A stretch of 64,000 nucleotides of DNA from Paenibacillus sp. GP183 (GTDB taxonomy: Bacteria; Bacillota; Bacilli; Paenibacillales; NBRC-103111), in NCBI RefSeq assembly GCF_900104695.1, contig NZ_FNSW01000001.1:496001-560000 (forward strand). The letters are read 5' to 3'. This document shows, piece by piece, positions 55,017-64,000 of the stretch (position 1 is its first letter; the number at the start of each line of letters is the position of its first letter). Both the position numbers and the translations under genes were made by a program. The notes below the pieces were generated by a model. That model saw nothing but the letters and a program-made list of their open reading frames with translations. It ran no database searches and was not told the DNA's origin.

Positions 55017-56017
55017 CCACCGAGCTTTATGATCAAGAGACTATTTACAAGCGGCAGCTGGAAGCAGCTGCAGCTTTTATTATCGAGCATGACGATTTTC
55101 TGGTAGTTTCCCATATCCAACCGGATGGGGATGCGGCCAGCTCTACTTATGTAACGGGTTATATGCTTAAACAGTTGGGCAAATCCTTCACATTGATCAA
55201 TGAAGGTGCGATCCCTGCCAAATTTGATTACTTATGGGGAAGCGAGCTAGCCATTAATTTCTCGCTGCAGGAAGTAAATCGTCAATTCCAAAACGTGATA
55301 ACTGTAGACTGTGCTGATTTTTCCAGAATTGGTAAGATCAGCACTCTTTTTGACGAACGGGCGGAACTGCTCAACATTGACCATCACCCGACGAATGATC
55401 GTTTCGGCACCAGCCATTTGATCAAAGAGGATGCGGCCGCAACCGTTCAAATTCTTTACGATCTGGCTTTGGAATTGCAGATTTCCCCGACCAAGGAATT
55501 TGGGGAGTGCATCTATACAGGTTTGATTACGGATACCGGGGGCTTTCGGTATTCCAGTACCTCACCGCGAGTGATGCAAATAGCTGCAAGCTTGTTGGCA
55601 CTCGGGGTACAAGGGGCCGAGATTGCCGAACAAGTGCTTGAGCGATTAACTTACGCCCAGATCGTTGTCATGCAAAAGGCGCTTTCAACCTTGGCTTTCT
55701 CACATAACCGCCAGCTAGCCTGGCTATCCGTATCCCTCGTTGACCTGGAGCAAACCGGAGCCTCCAGTGAGGATTTGGACGGGCTTGTGAATTATCCGCG
55801 CAATGTGGAAGGCGTTGAAGTAGGTATGCTTTTCAAAGAAAAAGAACCGGACGTGATTAAGGTCAGTCTTCGCTCTGCCGGAAAAGTGGATGTAGCGCGA
55901 ATCGCTCAATCACTTGGCGGAGGCGGACATGTGAGGGCTTCCGGCTGCACGTTAAACGGAACGCTGGAGCAGGCGATCATGATCATGGTTCAGGAAGTAG
56001 GAAAAGAACTGAGATGA
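55013..56017 (+). CDS. nrnA: NrnA, nanoRNase / pAp phosphatase
   Basis: 334 residues. DHH-DHHA1 phosphoesterase: HIQPDGDAASSTY, DCADFSRIG, the DHH motif in LNIDHHPTNDRFG, and GGHVRASGCTL near the end. It degrades RNA dimers to mononucleotides and hydrolyses 3'-phosphoadenosine 5'-phosphate. Coupled to rbfA and truB by four-base overlaps at both ends. Confidence 0.95.
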   Translation: MTTELYDQETIYKRQLEAAAAFIIEHDDFLVVSHIQPDGDAASSTYVTGYMLKQLGKSFTLINEGAIPAKFDYLWGSELAINFSLQEVNRQFQNVITVDCADFSRIGKISTLFDERAELLNIDHHPTNDRFGTSHLIKEDAAATVQILYDLALELQISPTKEFGECIYTGLITDTGGFRYSSTSPRVMQIAASLLALGVQGAEIAEQVLERLTYAQIVVMQKALSTLAFSHNRQLAWLSVSLVDLEQTGASSEDLDGLVNYPRNVEGVEVGMLFKEKEPDVIKVSLRSAGKVDVARIAQSLGGGGHVRASGCTLNGTLEQAIMIMVQEVGKELR

Positions 56018-56922
56018 CGATCGAAGGCATTTTGCCCGTTTTCAAACCGGAGAAGTTCACTTCCCACGATGTTGTTGCCAAGGCGCGAAGAATTCTGGGC
56101 ATCAAGCGAATCGGTCATACCGGTACGTTGGATCCGGCAGTTACGGGTGTGCTGCCTCTTTGTATAGGACGAGCTACCCGCATGGTTGAGTACATTCAAG
56201 AGCTGCCCAAGGAATACGAAGCGGTACTGCTTTTTGGGATAGCTACAGATACGGAAGATTTAACCGGAACCCCTATCCATGAAATGGCAGATGTGCAATT
56301 GGATGCGGAAGATGTGAAACGAGCATTGCATGCTTTTATTGGAGAAATCGAGCAGATACCGCCGATGTACTCGGCTGTTAAAATAGATGGCAAAAGGCTT
56401 TATGATTTGGCCAGGGAAGGCAAGGAGGTTCAGCGGAAATCGCGTACCGTGCGGATCGAAGCTTTAGAAGTACTCGACATGAAGCTGAATCTTAAGCACC
56501 CTGAGGTGCGATTTCGCGTCAAGTGCTCGAAAGGCACCTATATTCGAACGCTGTGCGTGGATATCGGAAAGTCTCTTGGTTTTCCATCCGTTATGAAACA
56601 ATTGATTCGCACATCTACGGGGAACATTGGACTCGAGCAGTGCCTGACATTTGAACAGATTGAACGTTATATTGCCGAAGGAACCTTGGAGCAATATTTG
56701 ATTCCTATGGATGAAGCGATCTCGCATATTCCATCTGTCGATTTATCCGCTTTACAGGCCGAACATGCTTTGCAGGGCAAACCGATTATGCTTTCCTATT
56801 CGCCTTTGATCAATAAAGAGAATTCTTTATTCAGAGTATACGGCCCTGATCATCAATTCCTTGGTCTTTTTGAATGGAAGGAAGAGGCCCTGAGCCTGAT
56901 TCCTGTAAAAGTATTTCATTAG
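56014..56922 (+). CDS. truB: TruB, tRNA pseudouridine-55 synthase
   Basis: 302 residues. The catalytic Asp lies in GHTGTLDPAVTGVLPLCIGR; KGTYIRTLCVDIGKSLG is another conserved block. It isomerises U55 in the T-loop, next to the U54 that TrmFO methylates. The C-terminal part is less conserved than in enteric homologues. AAAAGAACTGAG upstream is a weak site; coupling to nrnA through ATGA is likely. Confidence 0.96.
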   Translation: MTIEGILPVFKPEKFTSHDVVAKARRILGIKRIGHTGTLDPAVTGVLPLCIGRATRMVEYIQELPKEYEAVLLFGIATDTEDLTGTPIHEMADVQLDAEDVKRALHAFIGEIEQIPPMYSAVKIDGKRLYDLAREGKEVQRKSRTVRIEALEVLDMKLNLKHPEVRFRVKCSKGTYIRTLCVDIGKSLGFPSVMKQLIRTSTGNIGLEQCLTFEQIERYIAEGTLEQYLIPMDEAISHIPSVDLSALQAEHALQGKPIMLSYSPLINKENSLFRVYGPDHQFLGLFEWKEEALSLIPVKVFH

Positions 56923-56964
56923 AACATACCGTATTGGTTGGAAAATGGGTAGGTGAAGAGATGT

Positions 56965-57909
56965 ATGGAAATAGTCCAGCTATCATATCCGCTTAATGAT
57001 CATTCGACGGGGATTCTTCCTGTCAAACAGGTGATAGCCATCGGTGATTTTGATGGTGTCCACCTAGGGCATCGAGAAGTCATTGGCCGCGCTTTATACA
57101 CGGCGGAGCAGCTGCATCTTCCCGCTTCGATTATGACCTTTGATCCGCACCCCAGAGTGGTGCTGGGTCATGACAAATATAAAGAGCTCTTGACGCCGCT
57201 TCATAAAAGAATGGAGCTTTTCGAGCAAATGGGTGTCAGCTATGTATATGCGGTACATTTCGACACAGCTTTGATGCGGCTTTCTCCCGAGCATTTTGTC
57301 AATGAGATTCTGCTTCCGATCGGTGTAGATAGTGTAATAGTCGGCTTTGATTTCCACTTTGGTTATCAAGGTAAAGGCAACCCGGATACCCTATGTGAGC
57401 TGAGCCACGGCAAATTTGCCGTAGAGGTGGTGCGGCCCTACTATATTGATGGAGCTAAAGTAAGCAGCACGCTGATTCGTGAAGCTCTTGTGAGTGGGCA
57501 AGTTGATGTGGCAACACGCCTGCTTGGACGCCGTTACAATGTTCGAGGCAAAGTTGTCAGCGGGGATAGAAGAGGGAGAACCATTGGATTTCCAACAGCC
57601 AACCTTGAACTGGATGAAGCCTATATCAAGCCTTTGAATGGCGTTTATGCCGTTAAGGCGCAGGTGAAGGGACTGAATTATGACGCCGTGATGAATGTAG
57701 GAGTCAAACCTACCTTTGCAGCAAGTGAGCCAAAGCCGTCCTGGGAAGTGCACTTGTTTGATTTTGAAGATCAGATCTATGGCGAGACGGTTACGGTTGA
57801 ACTTGTTGAATTTTTAAGGGAAGAACGCAAATTCACTTCCATTGACATGCTTGTCGCGCAAATCAAACAGGATGCTGAAGAAGCAAAAGCGAAATTATCG
57901 CATCTTTAA
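56965..57909 (+). CDS. ribF: RibF, riboflavin kinase and FAD synthetase
   Basis: 314 residues. The N-terminal FMN adenylyltransferase half has GDFDGVHLGHREVI; the C-terminal kinase half has GDRRGRTIGFPTANLEL. It makes FMN and FAD, the cofactor of TrmFO and many others. ATG 56965 follows GGTAGGTG by nine bases; GTG 56953 is inside that site. The stop is 11 bp before the rpsO promoter. Confidence 0.96.
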   Translation: MEIVQLSYPLNDHSTGILPVKQVIAIGDFDGVHLGHREVIGRALYTAEQLHLPASIMTFDPHPRVVLGHDKYKELLTPLHKRMELFEQMGVSYVYAVHFDTALMRLSPEHFVNEILLPIGVDSVIVGFDFHFGYQGKGNPDTLCELSHGKFAVEVVRPYYIDGAKVSSTLIREALVSGQVDVATRLLGRRYNVRGKVVSGDRRGRTIGFPTANLELDEAYIKPLNGVYAVKAQVKGLNYDAVMNVGVKPTFAASEPKPSWEVHLFDFEDQIYGETVTVELVEFLREERKFTSIDMLVAQIKQDAEEAKAKLSHL

Positions 57910-57920
57910 GGCTTCAAGCA

Positions 57921-57950
57921 TTTACTTGCACCATCTACCTATGCTATACT
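57921..57950 (+). promoter_or_regulatory. Sigma-A promoter of rpsO
   Basis: TTTACT (57921-57926), 18-bp spacer, TATACT (57945-57950) with an extended TGC before the -10. The predicted start is near 57957. Confidence 0.6.
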
Positions 57951-57956
57951 GATAAG

Positions 57957-58065
57957 GCTGTCAAGAGAGATTGCTTCATTTGACGCTAACCGCAGCATGG
58001 ATTCACGCTATCACCGGCGTATTCTGGGCTGCTGGGGATACTTCATGAACAGGAGGTGAACAAGG
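57957..58065 (+). promoter_or_regulatory. Candidate S15 autoregulatory leader
   Basis: The leader before rpsO can fold into nested stems: GCAGC (57992-57996) with GCTGC (58028-58032) and inside it ACGC (58005-58008) with GCGT (58017-58020). S15 leaders of several bacteria carry S15-binding folds here. Shape and place fit; I cannot confirm a specific class. Confidence 0.45.
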
Positions 58066-58335
58066 ATGGCATTAACACAAGAACGCAAGACCCAACTGAT
58101 TGAAACTCACAAGGTACATGATACCGATACGGGTTCTCCAGAGGTTCAAGTGGCTATCCTTACGGAAAACATTGTTAACCTGACAGACCATTTGCGGATG
58201 CACAAAAAAGATCATCACTCCCGCCGTGGTTTGCTCAAAATGGTTGGACAACGCCGTAAGCTGCTAGCATACCTGAAAAACAATGATGTACGCCGTTACA
58301 GCGCTTTGATTGAAAAGCTGGGCTTACGTCGATAA
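58066..58335 (+). CDS. rpsO: Ribosomal protein S15
   Basis: 89 residues. The four-helix S15 has [20 protein letters not shown] and the RNA-binding [20 protein letters not shown]. It binds the 16S central domain early in assembly. AGGAGGTGAAC precedes ATG 58066. A branched terminator separates it from pnp. Confidence 0.98.
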   Translation: MALTQERKTQLIETHKVHDTDTGSPEVQVAILTENIVNLTDHLRMHKKDHHSRRGLLKMVGQRRKLLAYLKNNDVRRYSALIEKLGLRR

Positions 58336-58349
58336 CACCGACATCGAGA

Positions 58350-58416
58350 AGCAACCTGTTGCTCTTTCGCTGGGCTCAAACGGGCTGAGCGTGCAGTGGC
58401 GACAAGGTTGCTTTTT
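58350..58416 (+). terminator. Branched terminator after rpsO
   Basis: AGCAACCT (58350-58357) pairs with AGGTTGCT (58405-58412), enclosing an inner GCTCA/TGAGC stem, and continues into TTTTT. The long base may allow RNase III or PNPase processing as in other rpsO-pnp messengers. Confidence 0.7.
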
Positions 58417-58537
58417 CTTGCTCTTTTTAAAAAGAAAAAAGAAGGAAATACTAGGCTTCATGAAGAAGTAATGTAAGATTATCTACGGGCAATACATACA
58501 AGCAGCTTACAGAACAAGCATGCTTTAGGAGGATTTT

Positions 58538-60640
58538 ATGGAAAAGAAAGTACAAATGGATCTCGGCGGCCGGCCGTTCATCATGGAAACCGGACGTTTA
58601 GCCAAACAAGCCAATGCAGCCGTAACGGTGCGTTATGGCGATACGGTTGTGCTCTGCACAGTGACGGCTTCTACGGAACCTAAGGATTTGGATTTTTTCC
58701 CGTTAACCGTTAACTATGAGGAAAGATTATATGCAGTTGGTAAAATCCCGGGCGGATTCATCAAGCGGGAAGGCAGACCCAGCGAGAAGGCGATTTTGGC
58801 CAGCCGCTTAACAGACCGTCCGATTCGTCCGTTGTTTCCGGAAGGCTTCCGGAACGATGTCCAGATCGCTAATATCGTCATGAGCGTGGATCAGGAATGT
58901 TCACCTGAAATTGCCGCTATGATCGGCACTTCTGCTGCTTTAAGCATTTCCGATGTTCCTTTCAGCGGACCTGTCGGCGGTGTTATCGTAGGGAGGGTAG
59001 ACGGACTCTTTGTTGTCAATCCGACCACGGAGCAAGAAGAAAAAAGTGATATCCATTTGGTTGTTGCGGGTACGAAAGACGCCATTATGATGGTTGAAGC
59101 CGGTGCCAAGGAGGTTCCGGAAGAAGTGATGCTCGAAGCCATAATGTTCGGCCATGATGAAATCAGAAAAATCGTAGCCGTGATTGAAAGGCTTACTGAA
59201 GAAGCAGGCAAGCCCAAGATGGAAGTGAAGCTGCATACGGTTGCCCCCGAAATTAGCAGCACTGTTCGTGAGTTTGCCCAATCCAGATTGGTGGAGGCCG
59301 TCAAAATTCCTGAAAAGCACGCTAGACAGGAAGCTATTGATGCAGTAAATTCCGAAGCGGTTGAACATTTTAAATCGGTCTACGCAGATGCTCCGGAAAA
59401 CATGGGTGATGTAAAAGAAACCTTGTATGATATCGTAAAGGAAGAAGTTCGCCGATTGATCACACATGATAAGGTAAGACCGGATGGTCGCGGACTTGAT
59501 GAAATTCGCCCGATTGAATGCGACATTTCCCTGCTCCCGCGCACACATGGTTCCGGCTTGTTCCAGCGTGGACAAACTCAAGCACTCAGCGTATGTACAC
59601 TTGGACCATTAGGAGATGTTCAAATCCTTGATGGTTTGGATATGACCGAAACCAAGCGTTTCATGCATCACTATAACTTCCCCCCTTTCAGCGTTGGGGA
59701 AGCAAGACCGCTTCGTCCTCCAGGCCGCCGCGAAATTGGACATGGCGCACTGGGTGAAAGAGCGATGGAACCGATCATTCCTAATGAAGTCGATTTCCCA
59801 TATACCATTCGTCTGGTTTCGGAAGTGCTGGAGTCCAATGGCTCTACTTCCCAAGCAAGTATCTGTGCGAGTGTCCTTGCACTAATGGATGCAGGAGTAC
59901 CTATTAAAGCACCTGTTGCCGGAATCGCTATGGGATTAATAAAAGACGGAGACCATTTCTCCATTTTGTCCGATATTCAGGGGATGGAAGACCACCTTGG
60001 CGATATGGATTTTAAAGTGGCAGGTACAGCTCAAGGCGTTACGGCTTTGCAAATGGATATCAAAATCGATGGAATCGACCGCAGCATTCTGCAGCAATCA
60101 TTGGCTCAAGCGAAAGAGGGAAGAATGCACATCTTGAAGAAGATGTTAGCCCGTATCGACGAGCCTAAGAAAACGTTGTCCCCTTATGCGCCGAAAATTC
60201 TGACCATGCACATCAATCCTGATAAAATTCGCGATGTGATCGGTGCAGGCGGTAAAATCATTAACAAAATCATCGAGGAAACCGGCGTGAAAATCGATAT
60301 CGAGCAGGACGGCCGCGTGTTTATCGCTTCTTCTAACGAAGAAATGAACAACAAAGCCCGTGCTATCATCGAAGGGATCGTTAAAGAAGTTGTCGTCGGA
60401 GAAACTTATCTTGGGACCGTCAAGCGCGTTGAGAAATTCGGCGCATTTGTTGAGATTTTACCGGGTAAAGAAGGCCTGGTCCACATTTCCCAGCTGTCCA
60501 ATGACCGTGTTGCCAAAGTGGAAGATGTCGTTAACGTCGGCGACTCCATTACCGTAAAGGTTACGGAAATCGATAACCAGGGCCGCGTCAATTTATCTCG
60601 TAAAGCTACCCTTGCTCCGCAGGTCCCTGCTCAAAACTAA
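58538..60640 (+). CDS. pnp: Polynucleotide phosphorylase
   Basis: 700 residues. Two RNase PH-like halves (about 1-145 and 310-540), a helical middle, KH domain with [20 protein letters not shown] (near 557) and S1 domain with [20 protein letters not shown] (near 628). It degrades RNA 3' to 5' by phosphorolysis. TTTAGGAGG precedes ATG 58538. A hairpin terminator follows. Confidence 0.98.
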   Translation: MEKKVQMDLGGRPFIMETGRLAKQANAAVTVRYGDTVVLCTVTASTEPKDLDFFPLTVNYEERLYAVGKIPGGFIKREGRPSEKAILASRLTDRPIRPLFPEGFRNDVQIANIVMSVDQECSPEIAAMIGTSAALSISDVPFSGPVGGVIVGRVDGLFVVNPTTEQEEKSDIHLVVAGTKDAIMMVEAGAKEVPEEVMLEAIMFGHDEIRKIVAVIERLTEEAGKPKMEVKLHTVAPEISSTVREFAQSRLVEAVKIPEKHARQEAIDAVNSEAVEHFKSVYADAPENMGDVKETLYDIVKEEVRRLITHDKVRPDGRGLDEIRPIECDISLLPRTHGSGLFQRGQTQALSVCTLGPLGDVQILDGLDMTETKRFMHHYNFPPFSVGEARPLRPPGRREIGHGALGERAMEPIIPNEVDFPYTIRLVSEVLESNGSTSQASICASVLALMDAGVPIKAPVAGIAMGLIKDGDHFSILSDIQGMEDHLGDMDFKVAGTAQGVTALQMDIKIDGIDRSILQQSLAQAKEGRMHILKKMLARIDEPKKTLSPYAPKILTMHINPDKIRDVIGAGGKIINKIIEETGVKIDIEQDGRVFIASSNEEMNNKARAIIEGIVKEVVVGETYLGTVKRVEKFGAFVEILPGKEGLVHISQLSNDRVAKVEDVVNVGDSITVKVTEIDNQGRVNLSRKATLAPQVPAQN

Positions 60641-60682
60641 GAGAGGGATTTGCAGGCTTCAATTACATCCGTTATTCAAATT

Positions 60683-60709
60683 AAGAGTCAGCCCGTCTGT
60701 CTCTTTTTT
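60683..60709 (+). terminator. Terminator after pnp
   Basis: AAGAG-T-CAG (60683-60691) pairs with CTG-T-CTCTT with a T-T mismatch, then TTTTTT. Confidence 0.65.
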
Positions 60710-60793
60710 GCTGTGTACGCATTGGCTTCCGGGTTCTAAACTTGTCCTTTTGCTCATATCCTCAGGATAAAATGAGGCAAGGGGGAAGCCGCG

Positions 60794-61777
60794 TTGCGCC
60801 AAATTGTGCTGCTTTTAGGATTTTTCTTGTTCGTTACCTATATCATTACTCAAAATCAGAGCATCCGTCTTTTTGTTTCAGCCATTAAGGCTGGGGCGGA
60901 TCCTCTTGCCATGGGAACCAACTATTGGCTCACAACCAGCGATAACAGGCAAGCTCTGATAGATCTCATTCAATCGGAAGCCATAAAAAGAAAAATTGCC
61001 CCGATCAATGCTAAATTGGATTCAGTGTGGAAAGCGATACCTGCCTACAACGGGTTAGAGGTCGACATTGAGCAAACATTAAAGCTTGCTGAAGGGAAAC
61101 GAGCCTCTGCTCCAATTTCCTATATCATGAAAGAAACAAGTCCTGCCATTTTGCTGGAAGACTTGGGTCCACATCCAATCTTTAAAGGAAATCCGCAGAA
61201 GCCGATGGCCTCCATCATGATCAATGTAGCATGGGGCAATGAATTTCTTCCTTCGATCCTGGACACGCTCGACAAGGAACACGTACATGCCACATTCTTT
61301 TTCGATGGAACCTGGCTGAGCAAGAATATGGATACCGCCAAATTCATCCAAAGCAAAGGGCATGAGCTGTCCAACCATGCTTATTCCCATAAGAATATGA
61401 GCCAGCTTTCCCGTGAAAATGCTATGGAAGAGATCAGCAAAACACAAGCTTATCTTAAAGAGCTGGGAGTCACTAATCATTTGTTTGCCCCCCCGTCCGG
61501 AGATTTTGATCAAGAAACCGTGCAGATCGCTTCGGAAATGGGGATGAAGACCATTCTCTGGACGCTTGACACAGTTGACTGGACCAATCCTGGAGCTGAG
61601 CGGATTATTCAAAAAATATCGACAAGGGTAGAGCCAGGCTCGCTCATTCTGATGCATCCGACTCGTTCCTCCAGCGAAGCGCTCCCCGAAATGATCCGAT
61701 CCATTAAGCGTAAAGGACTTATTCTCGCAACGGTAAGTGAATTGATATCGCCTAAACGTGTGGATGTGACCCACTAA
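60794..61777 (+). CDS. ylxY: YlxY-type polysaccharide deacetylase homologue
   Basis: 327 residues. A hydrophobic N-terminus (about residues 2-17) suggests export or anchoring. The NodB fold is seen in ATFFFDGTWLSKN, NHAYSHKNMSQLS (near 194), FAPPSGDFDQETVQ and LILMHPTRSS. Motif 1, usually TFDDG or FDxSWG, reads MINVAWGNE, so the metal-binding Asp is replaced by Asn; deacetylase activity is doubtful. In B. subtilis ylxY also lies between pnpA and mlpA. TTG 60794 follows AAGGGGGAAG. Confidence 0.9.
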   Translation: MRQIVLLLGFFLFVTYIITQNQSIRLFVSAIKAGADPLAMGTNYWLTTSDNRQALIDLIQSEAIKRKIAPINAKLDSVWKAIPAYNGLEVDIEQTLKLAEGKRASAPISYIMKETSPAILLEDLGPHPIFKGNPQKPMASIMINVAWGNEFLPSILDTLDKEHVHATFFFDGTWLSKNMDTAKFIQSKGHELSNHAYSHKNMSQLSRENAMEEISKTQAYLKELGVTNHLFAPPSGDFDQETVQIASEMGMKTILWTLDTVDWTNPGAERIIQKISTRVEPGSLILMHPTRSSSEALPEMIRSIKRKGLILATVSELISPKRVDVTH

Positions 61778-61870
61778 ATGCAAGGAAATCTGCAAAGTTG
61801 AGTCAATCACACATTTTTGTTAGACTATATAAGTATTATTGGGTATTAGGTTTTTTGAGGAGGAAACTTG

Positions 61871-63127
61871 TTGATTAATTATCGCTTACATAACGGACTT
61901 CGGGTGATCATGGAACAAATCCCTACATTTCGATCGGTTTCATTCGGAATTTGGGTGAAAACTGGTTCCCGTAACGAGAAGCCGCAGGATAACGGCATTT
62001 CCCATTTTATCGAACATATGCTGTTCAAAGGAACGAAGCGGCATTCAGCTAAAGATATTGCTGAGATTTTCGATGGCATCGGCGGGAATGTGAATGCATT
62101 CACCTCCAAAGAATATACTTGTTTTTATGCCAAGGTATTGGATGAACACCTGCCGATCGCGATGGATATTTTATCCGATATGTTTTTCCATTCAACCTTT
62201 GATGAGGGCGAGCTGGATAAAGAAAAGAATGTCATCTTCGAGGAAATCTCGATGTATGAAGATACACCTGACGATCTGGTTCATGATTTAGCGGCAAAAG
62301 CGGCCTATGGCAGTCATTCATTGGGGTATACGATCCTTGGTACGGAAGAACAATTATCCGCCATGAAGTCGGATGACCTACGCCGGTATATGAAAAAATA
62401 TTACAATGTTGAAAATACAGTCATAAGCCTTGCCGGAAATATTGATGACAGCGTTCGCGAGCTGGTTGAGAAGTATTTTGGAGGCTTCAACAATTCGGGG
62501 GAAGAGACGGGCTACGAGGTACCTGACTTTCTGGGCGAGCTCGTCTTTCATGCAAAGAAAACCGAACAAAATCATATATGTCTTTCCCTTCCGGGACTTT
62601 CCTTGAAGGAAGACAATTTATATCCGATGGTTTTGCTGAACAATGTAATCGGCGGCGGTATGAGCTCCCGTTTATTTCAAGAAATCCGTGAAAAAAGAGG
62701 GCTGGCTTACTCCGTTTATTCCTATCATTCCTCGCACATAGACAGCGGCATGTTTACGATTTACACAGGTACAGCGCCTAAACAAACTGAGGAAGTGTTA
62801 AAAGTCACTTTGGAATTGCTTCACGAAATTGCCGATAAAGGTATGACCGATTCCGAGCTGAAAAAAGGCAAAGAGCAGCTCAAGGGCAGCTTGATTTTGA
62901 GTCTGGAAAGCACCAGCAGCCGAATGAATCGCCTTGGCAAAAATGAGCTGATGACCGGTAAGCATTACAGCCTGGATGAAATGATCGAACGAATTGAAAG
63001 TGTACGTATGGAGCATATTCGTGAATTGACGCAAAACTTGTTCTCAGCCCCTTTTGCCTTATCCATGGTTGGCGATTCGGATCAAGTGCTTCAAGGCTTT
63101 AGGAGGGATCAACTTGTCATCCAATAG
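61871..63127 (+). CDS. mlpA: MlpA (YmxG), M16 zinc peptidase
   Basis: 418 residues. The inverted zinc motif HFIEH is at residues 45-49, with the third ligand in [16 protein letters not shown]. The second half carries [20 protein letters not shown], typical of M16 peptidases. In Bacillus it affects extracellular protease levels; the substrate is uncertain. TTG 61871 (seven bases after GAGGAGG) is preferred to TTG 61868. It overlaps dut by 14 bp. Confidence 0.93.
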   Translation: MINYRLHNGLRVIMEQIPTFRSVSFGIWVKTGSRNEKPQDNGISHFIEHMLFKGTKRHSAKDIAEIFDGIGGNVNAFTSKEYTCFYAKVLDEHLPIAMDILSDMFFHSTFDEGELDKEKNVIFEEISMYEDTPDDLVHDLAAKAAYGSHSLGYTILGTEEQLSAMKSDDLRRYMKKYYNVENTVISLAGNIDDSVRELVEKYFGGFNNSGEETGYEVPDFLGELVFHAKKTEQNHICLSLPGLSLKEDNLYPMVLLNNVIGGGMSSRLFQEIREKRGLAYSVYSYHSSHIDSGMFTIYTGTAPKQTEEVLKVTLELLHEIADKGMTDSELKKGKEQLKGSLILSLESTSSRMNRLGKNELMTGKHYSLDEMIERIESVRMEHIRELTQNLFSAPFALSMVGDSDQVLQGFRRDQLVIQ

Positions 63128-63569
63128 CTTCCAGGTGCAAATTAAACGATTGCCTGGCAATGAAGATATTGCGTTGCCTAAGAAAATGTCAGAAGCGGCA
63201 AGCGGCTTCGACCTTCATGCGGCAGTAAGCGAAACGGTTGTACTGCATCCTGGAGAGCGCCAATTGGTCCCTACAGGATTTGCCTTAAGCATGCCTCCTG
63301 AGCTGGAAGCACAGATTCGCCCGCGCAGCGGTCTGGCCTACAAGCACGGGATTACGACGTTGAATTCACCAGGAACGATCGATGCCGACTATCGAGGCGA
63401 GGTCAAGGTGCTGCTTATCAATCACGGGCAAGAATCCTTCACCATCCAGCGCAATGAACGTATCGCGCAGATGGTGTTTCAGGTTGTTCCCGTCATTGAG
63501 CTCACTGAGGTCGATGAGCTGACTGAGACGGAGCGCGGCTCCGGTGGATTTGGACATACGGGGAGGTAA
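63114..63569 (+). CDS. dut: dUTP diphosphatase
   Basis: 151 residues. All five trimeric dUTPase motifs are present: [40 protein letters not shown] and [11 protein letters not shown]. It converts dUTP to dUMP, keeping uracil out of DNA. TTG 63114 follows AGGAGGG by seven bases, inside mlpA, so the two genes are coupled. In B. subtilis the homologous site holds ymxH, not dut. Confidence 0.95.
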   Translation: MSSNSFQVQIKRLPGNEDIALPKKMSEAASGFDLHAAVSETVVLHPGERQLVPTGFALSMPPELEAQIRPRSGLAYKHGITTLNSPGTIDADYRGEVKVLLINHGQESFTIQRNERIAQMVFQVVPVIELTEVDELTETERGSGGFGHTGR

Positions 63570-64000
63570 CCTCCCTCTTGACCCACCTGTAAATTGATCT
63601 CTTTTAAAATCTTTTTCTCACACCCAAACCTACCTTTCAACCATTTTGCACCCACCCAAACCCTCCCTCTAGGGAGGGCCCCAAAGGGCGGCAGCCCTCT
63701 GGACACCCGCAAAGTTGGATAGGGAGTGAAGTTGGCGCATGAAAGAGGACTTTGTTTAATCAAGCCGCTTTAGTCCCTGCGGGACACGCTCTTTCTCGTA
63801 ACAAATCCTTTAAATCCCCACTAAAGACGTAAATTATGTCTTATCATAAGCCAGTAATCAAGTAATAAAGGAAACCTCCAATCATAGTGAGCTATGGATT
63901 GGAGGTTTTTGGCATTTGTTGATAAACGCGGTCGCTCATCTTAACCTTGAAATGGATGAGAGATGCATGCTCGCGAAATTTGAGGAAAATTGCCTTATAT
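63570..64000 (+). other. Non-coding, palindrome-rich region after dut
   Basis: No supported gene in these 431 bp. It holds GGGAGG-TAA-CCTCCC over the dut stop (63561-63575), CCCTCCC-TCTA-GGGAGGG (63661-63678), AGGGC-GGCA-GCCCT soon after, GTCCC-TGC-GGGAC near 63770 and a strong terminator (63872-63910). The dense small palindromes and C-rich runs resemble an intergenic repeat element rather than a gene. Confidence 0.6.
63872..63910 (+). terminator. Strong terminator downstream of dut
   Basis: AAACCTCCAATC plus ATAG pairs with CTAT plus GATTGGAGGTTT around a small loop, ending in TTTTT (63906-63910). It would close the mlpA-dut transcript; A-rich 5' flank allows weaker use on the other strand. 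Confidence 0.82.

Noticed and set aside
63479-63763. 94-codon minus-strand frame over the region after dut
   Set aside because: It overlaps dut and reads through the palindromes; its Pro/Arg/Gly-rich product looks like translation of a repeat.
63892-63999. Minus-strand partial gene entering from the right edge
   Set aside because: The frame is open for about 36 codons but its end is encoded by the terminator hairpin itself, and no family is recognised.

Overview
The window reads as the chromosome of a moderate-GC, motile, endospore-lineage Firmicute, most likely Paenibacillus or a close relative. Gene order follows the Bacillus subtilis topA-trmFO-hslVU-codY-fla/che-sigD-rpsB-...-polC-rimP-nusA-infB-...-pnp-ylxY-mlpA block almost gene for gene, with lineage touches: TIGR02530-type protein between flgD and flgE, no xerC/codV, a DUF342/FapA protein and small membrane proteins after sigD, and an archaeal/eukaryotic-type prolyl-tRNA synthetase. 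All 66 genes I support lie on the + strand. I see no tRNA or rRNA genes, insertion sequence, prophage or CRISPR array.

Layout. 1-4570: end of topA, trmFO, the HslUV protease, and the GTP/branched-chain amino acid sensor CodY, closed by a strong terminator. 4571-36155: one long flagellar/chemotaxis operon running from flgB to a small MltG-like membrane protein. It encodes the proximal rod, MS ring, switch, export gate and ATPase, hook and hook-length control, CheY/B/A/W/C/D, FlhF/FlhG and sigma-D. A terminator-like hairpin and a 366-bp array of nine tandem units interrupt it after flgE. 36156-43368: rpsB-tsf-pyrH-frr-uppS-cdsA-dxr-rseP (ribosome, UMP kinase, recycling, cell-envelope lipid and isoprenoid synthesis, intramembrane protease), punctuated by attenuator-type hairpins. 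43383-49216: proS and the replicative polymerase polC. 49217-57909: rimP-nusA-rnpM-ylxQ-infB-rbfA-nrnA-truB-ribF from a clear sigma-A promoter. 57910-63569: rpsO, pnp, a YlxY-type deacetylase homologue, mlpA and dut. 63570-64000 is non-coding and rich in small palindromes.

The genes are mostly conserved; the novelty is between them. A family of short hairpin repeats (period 37 or 41 bp, in one-and-a-half, nine and four copies) lies directly upstream of hslU, flbD and rimP. At all three places the last hairpin ends exactly two nucleotides before the Shine-Dalgarno sequence, giving a shared junction AAAACT-YT-RAGGAGG. Different units keep their stem-loops through paired base changes. A fourth, diverged unit is recognisable in the rpsB leader. 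I do not recognise this family under any name. It looks like a cis-acting RNA element coupled to translation initiation, or a miniature element that spreads with its own ribosome binding site. Other points of interest are a candidate CodY box on the fla/che promoter right beside codY, a non-canonical EHPQ motif in FliG, a catalytic-domain-less MltG-like protein, a YlxY deacetylase that lacks its motif-1 aspartate, and a T9 tract in a lineage-specific membrane gene next to sigD.
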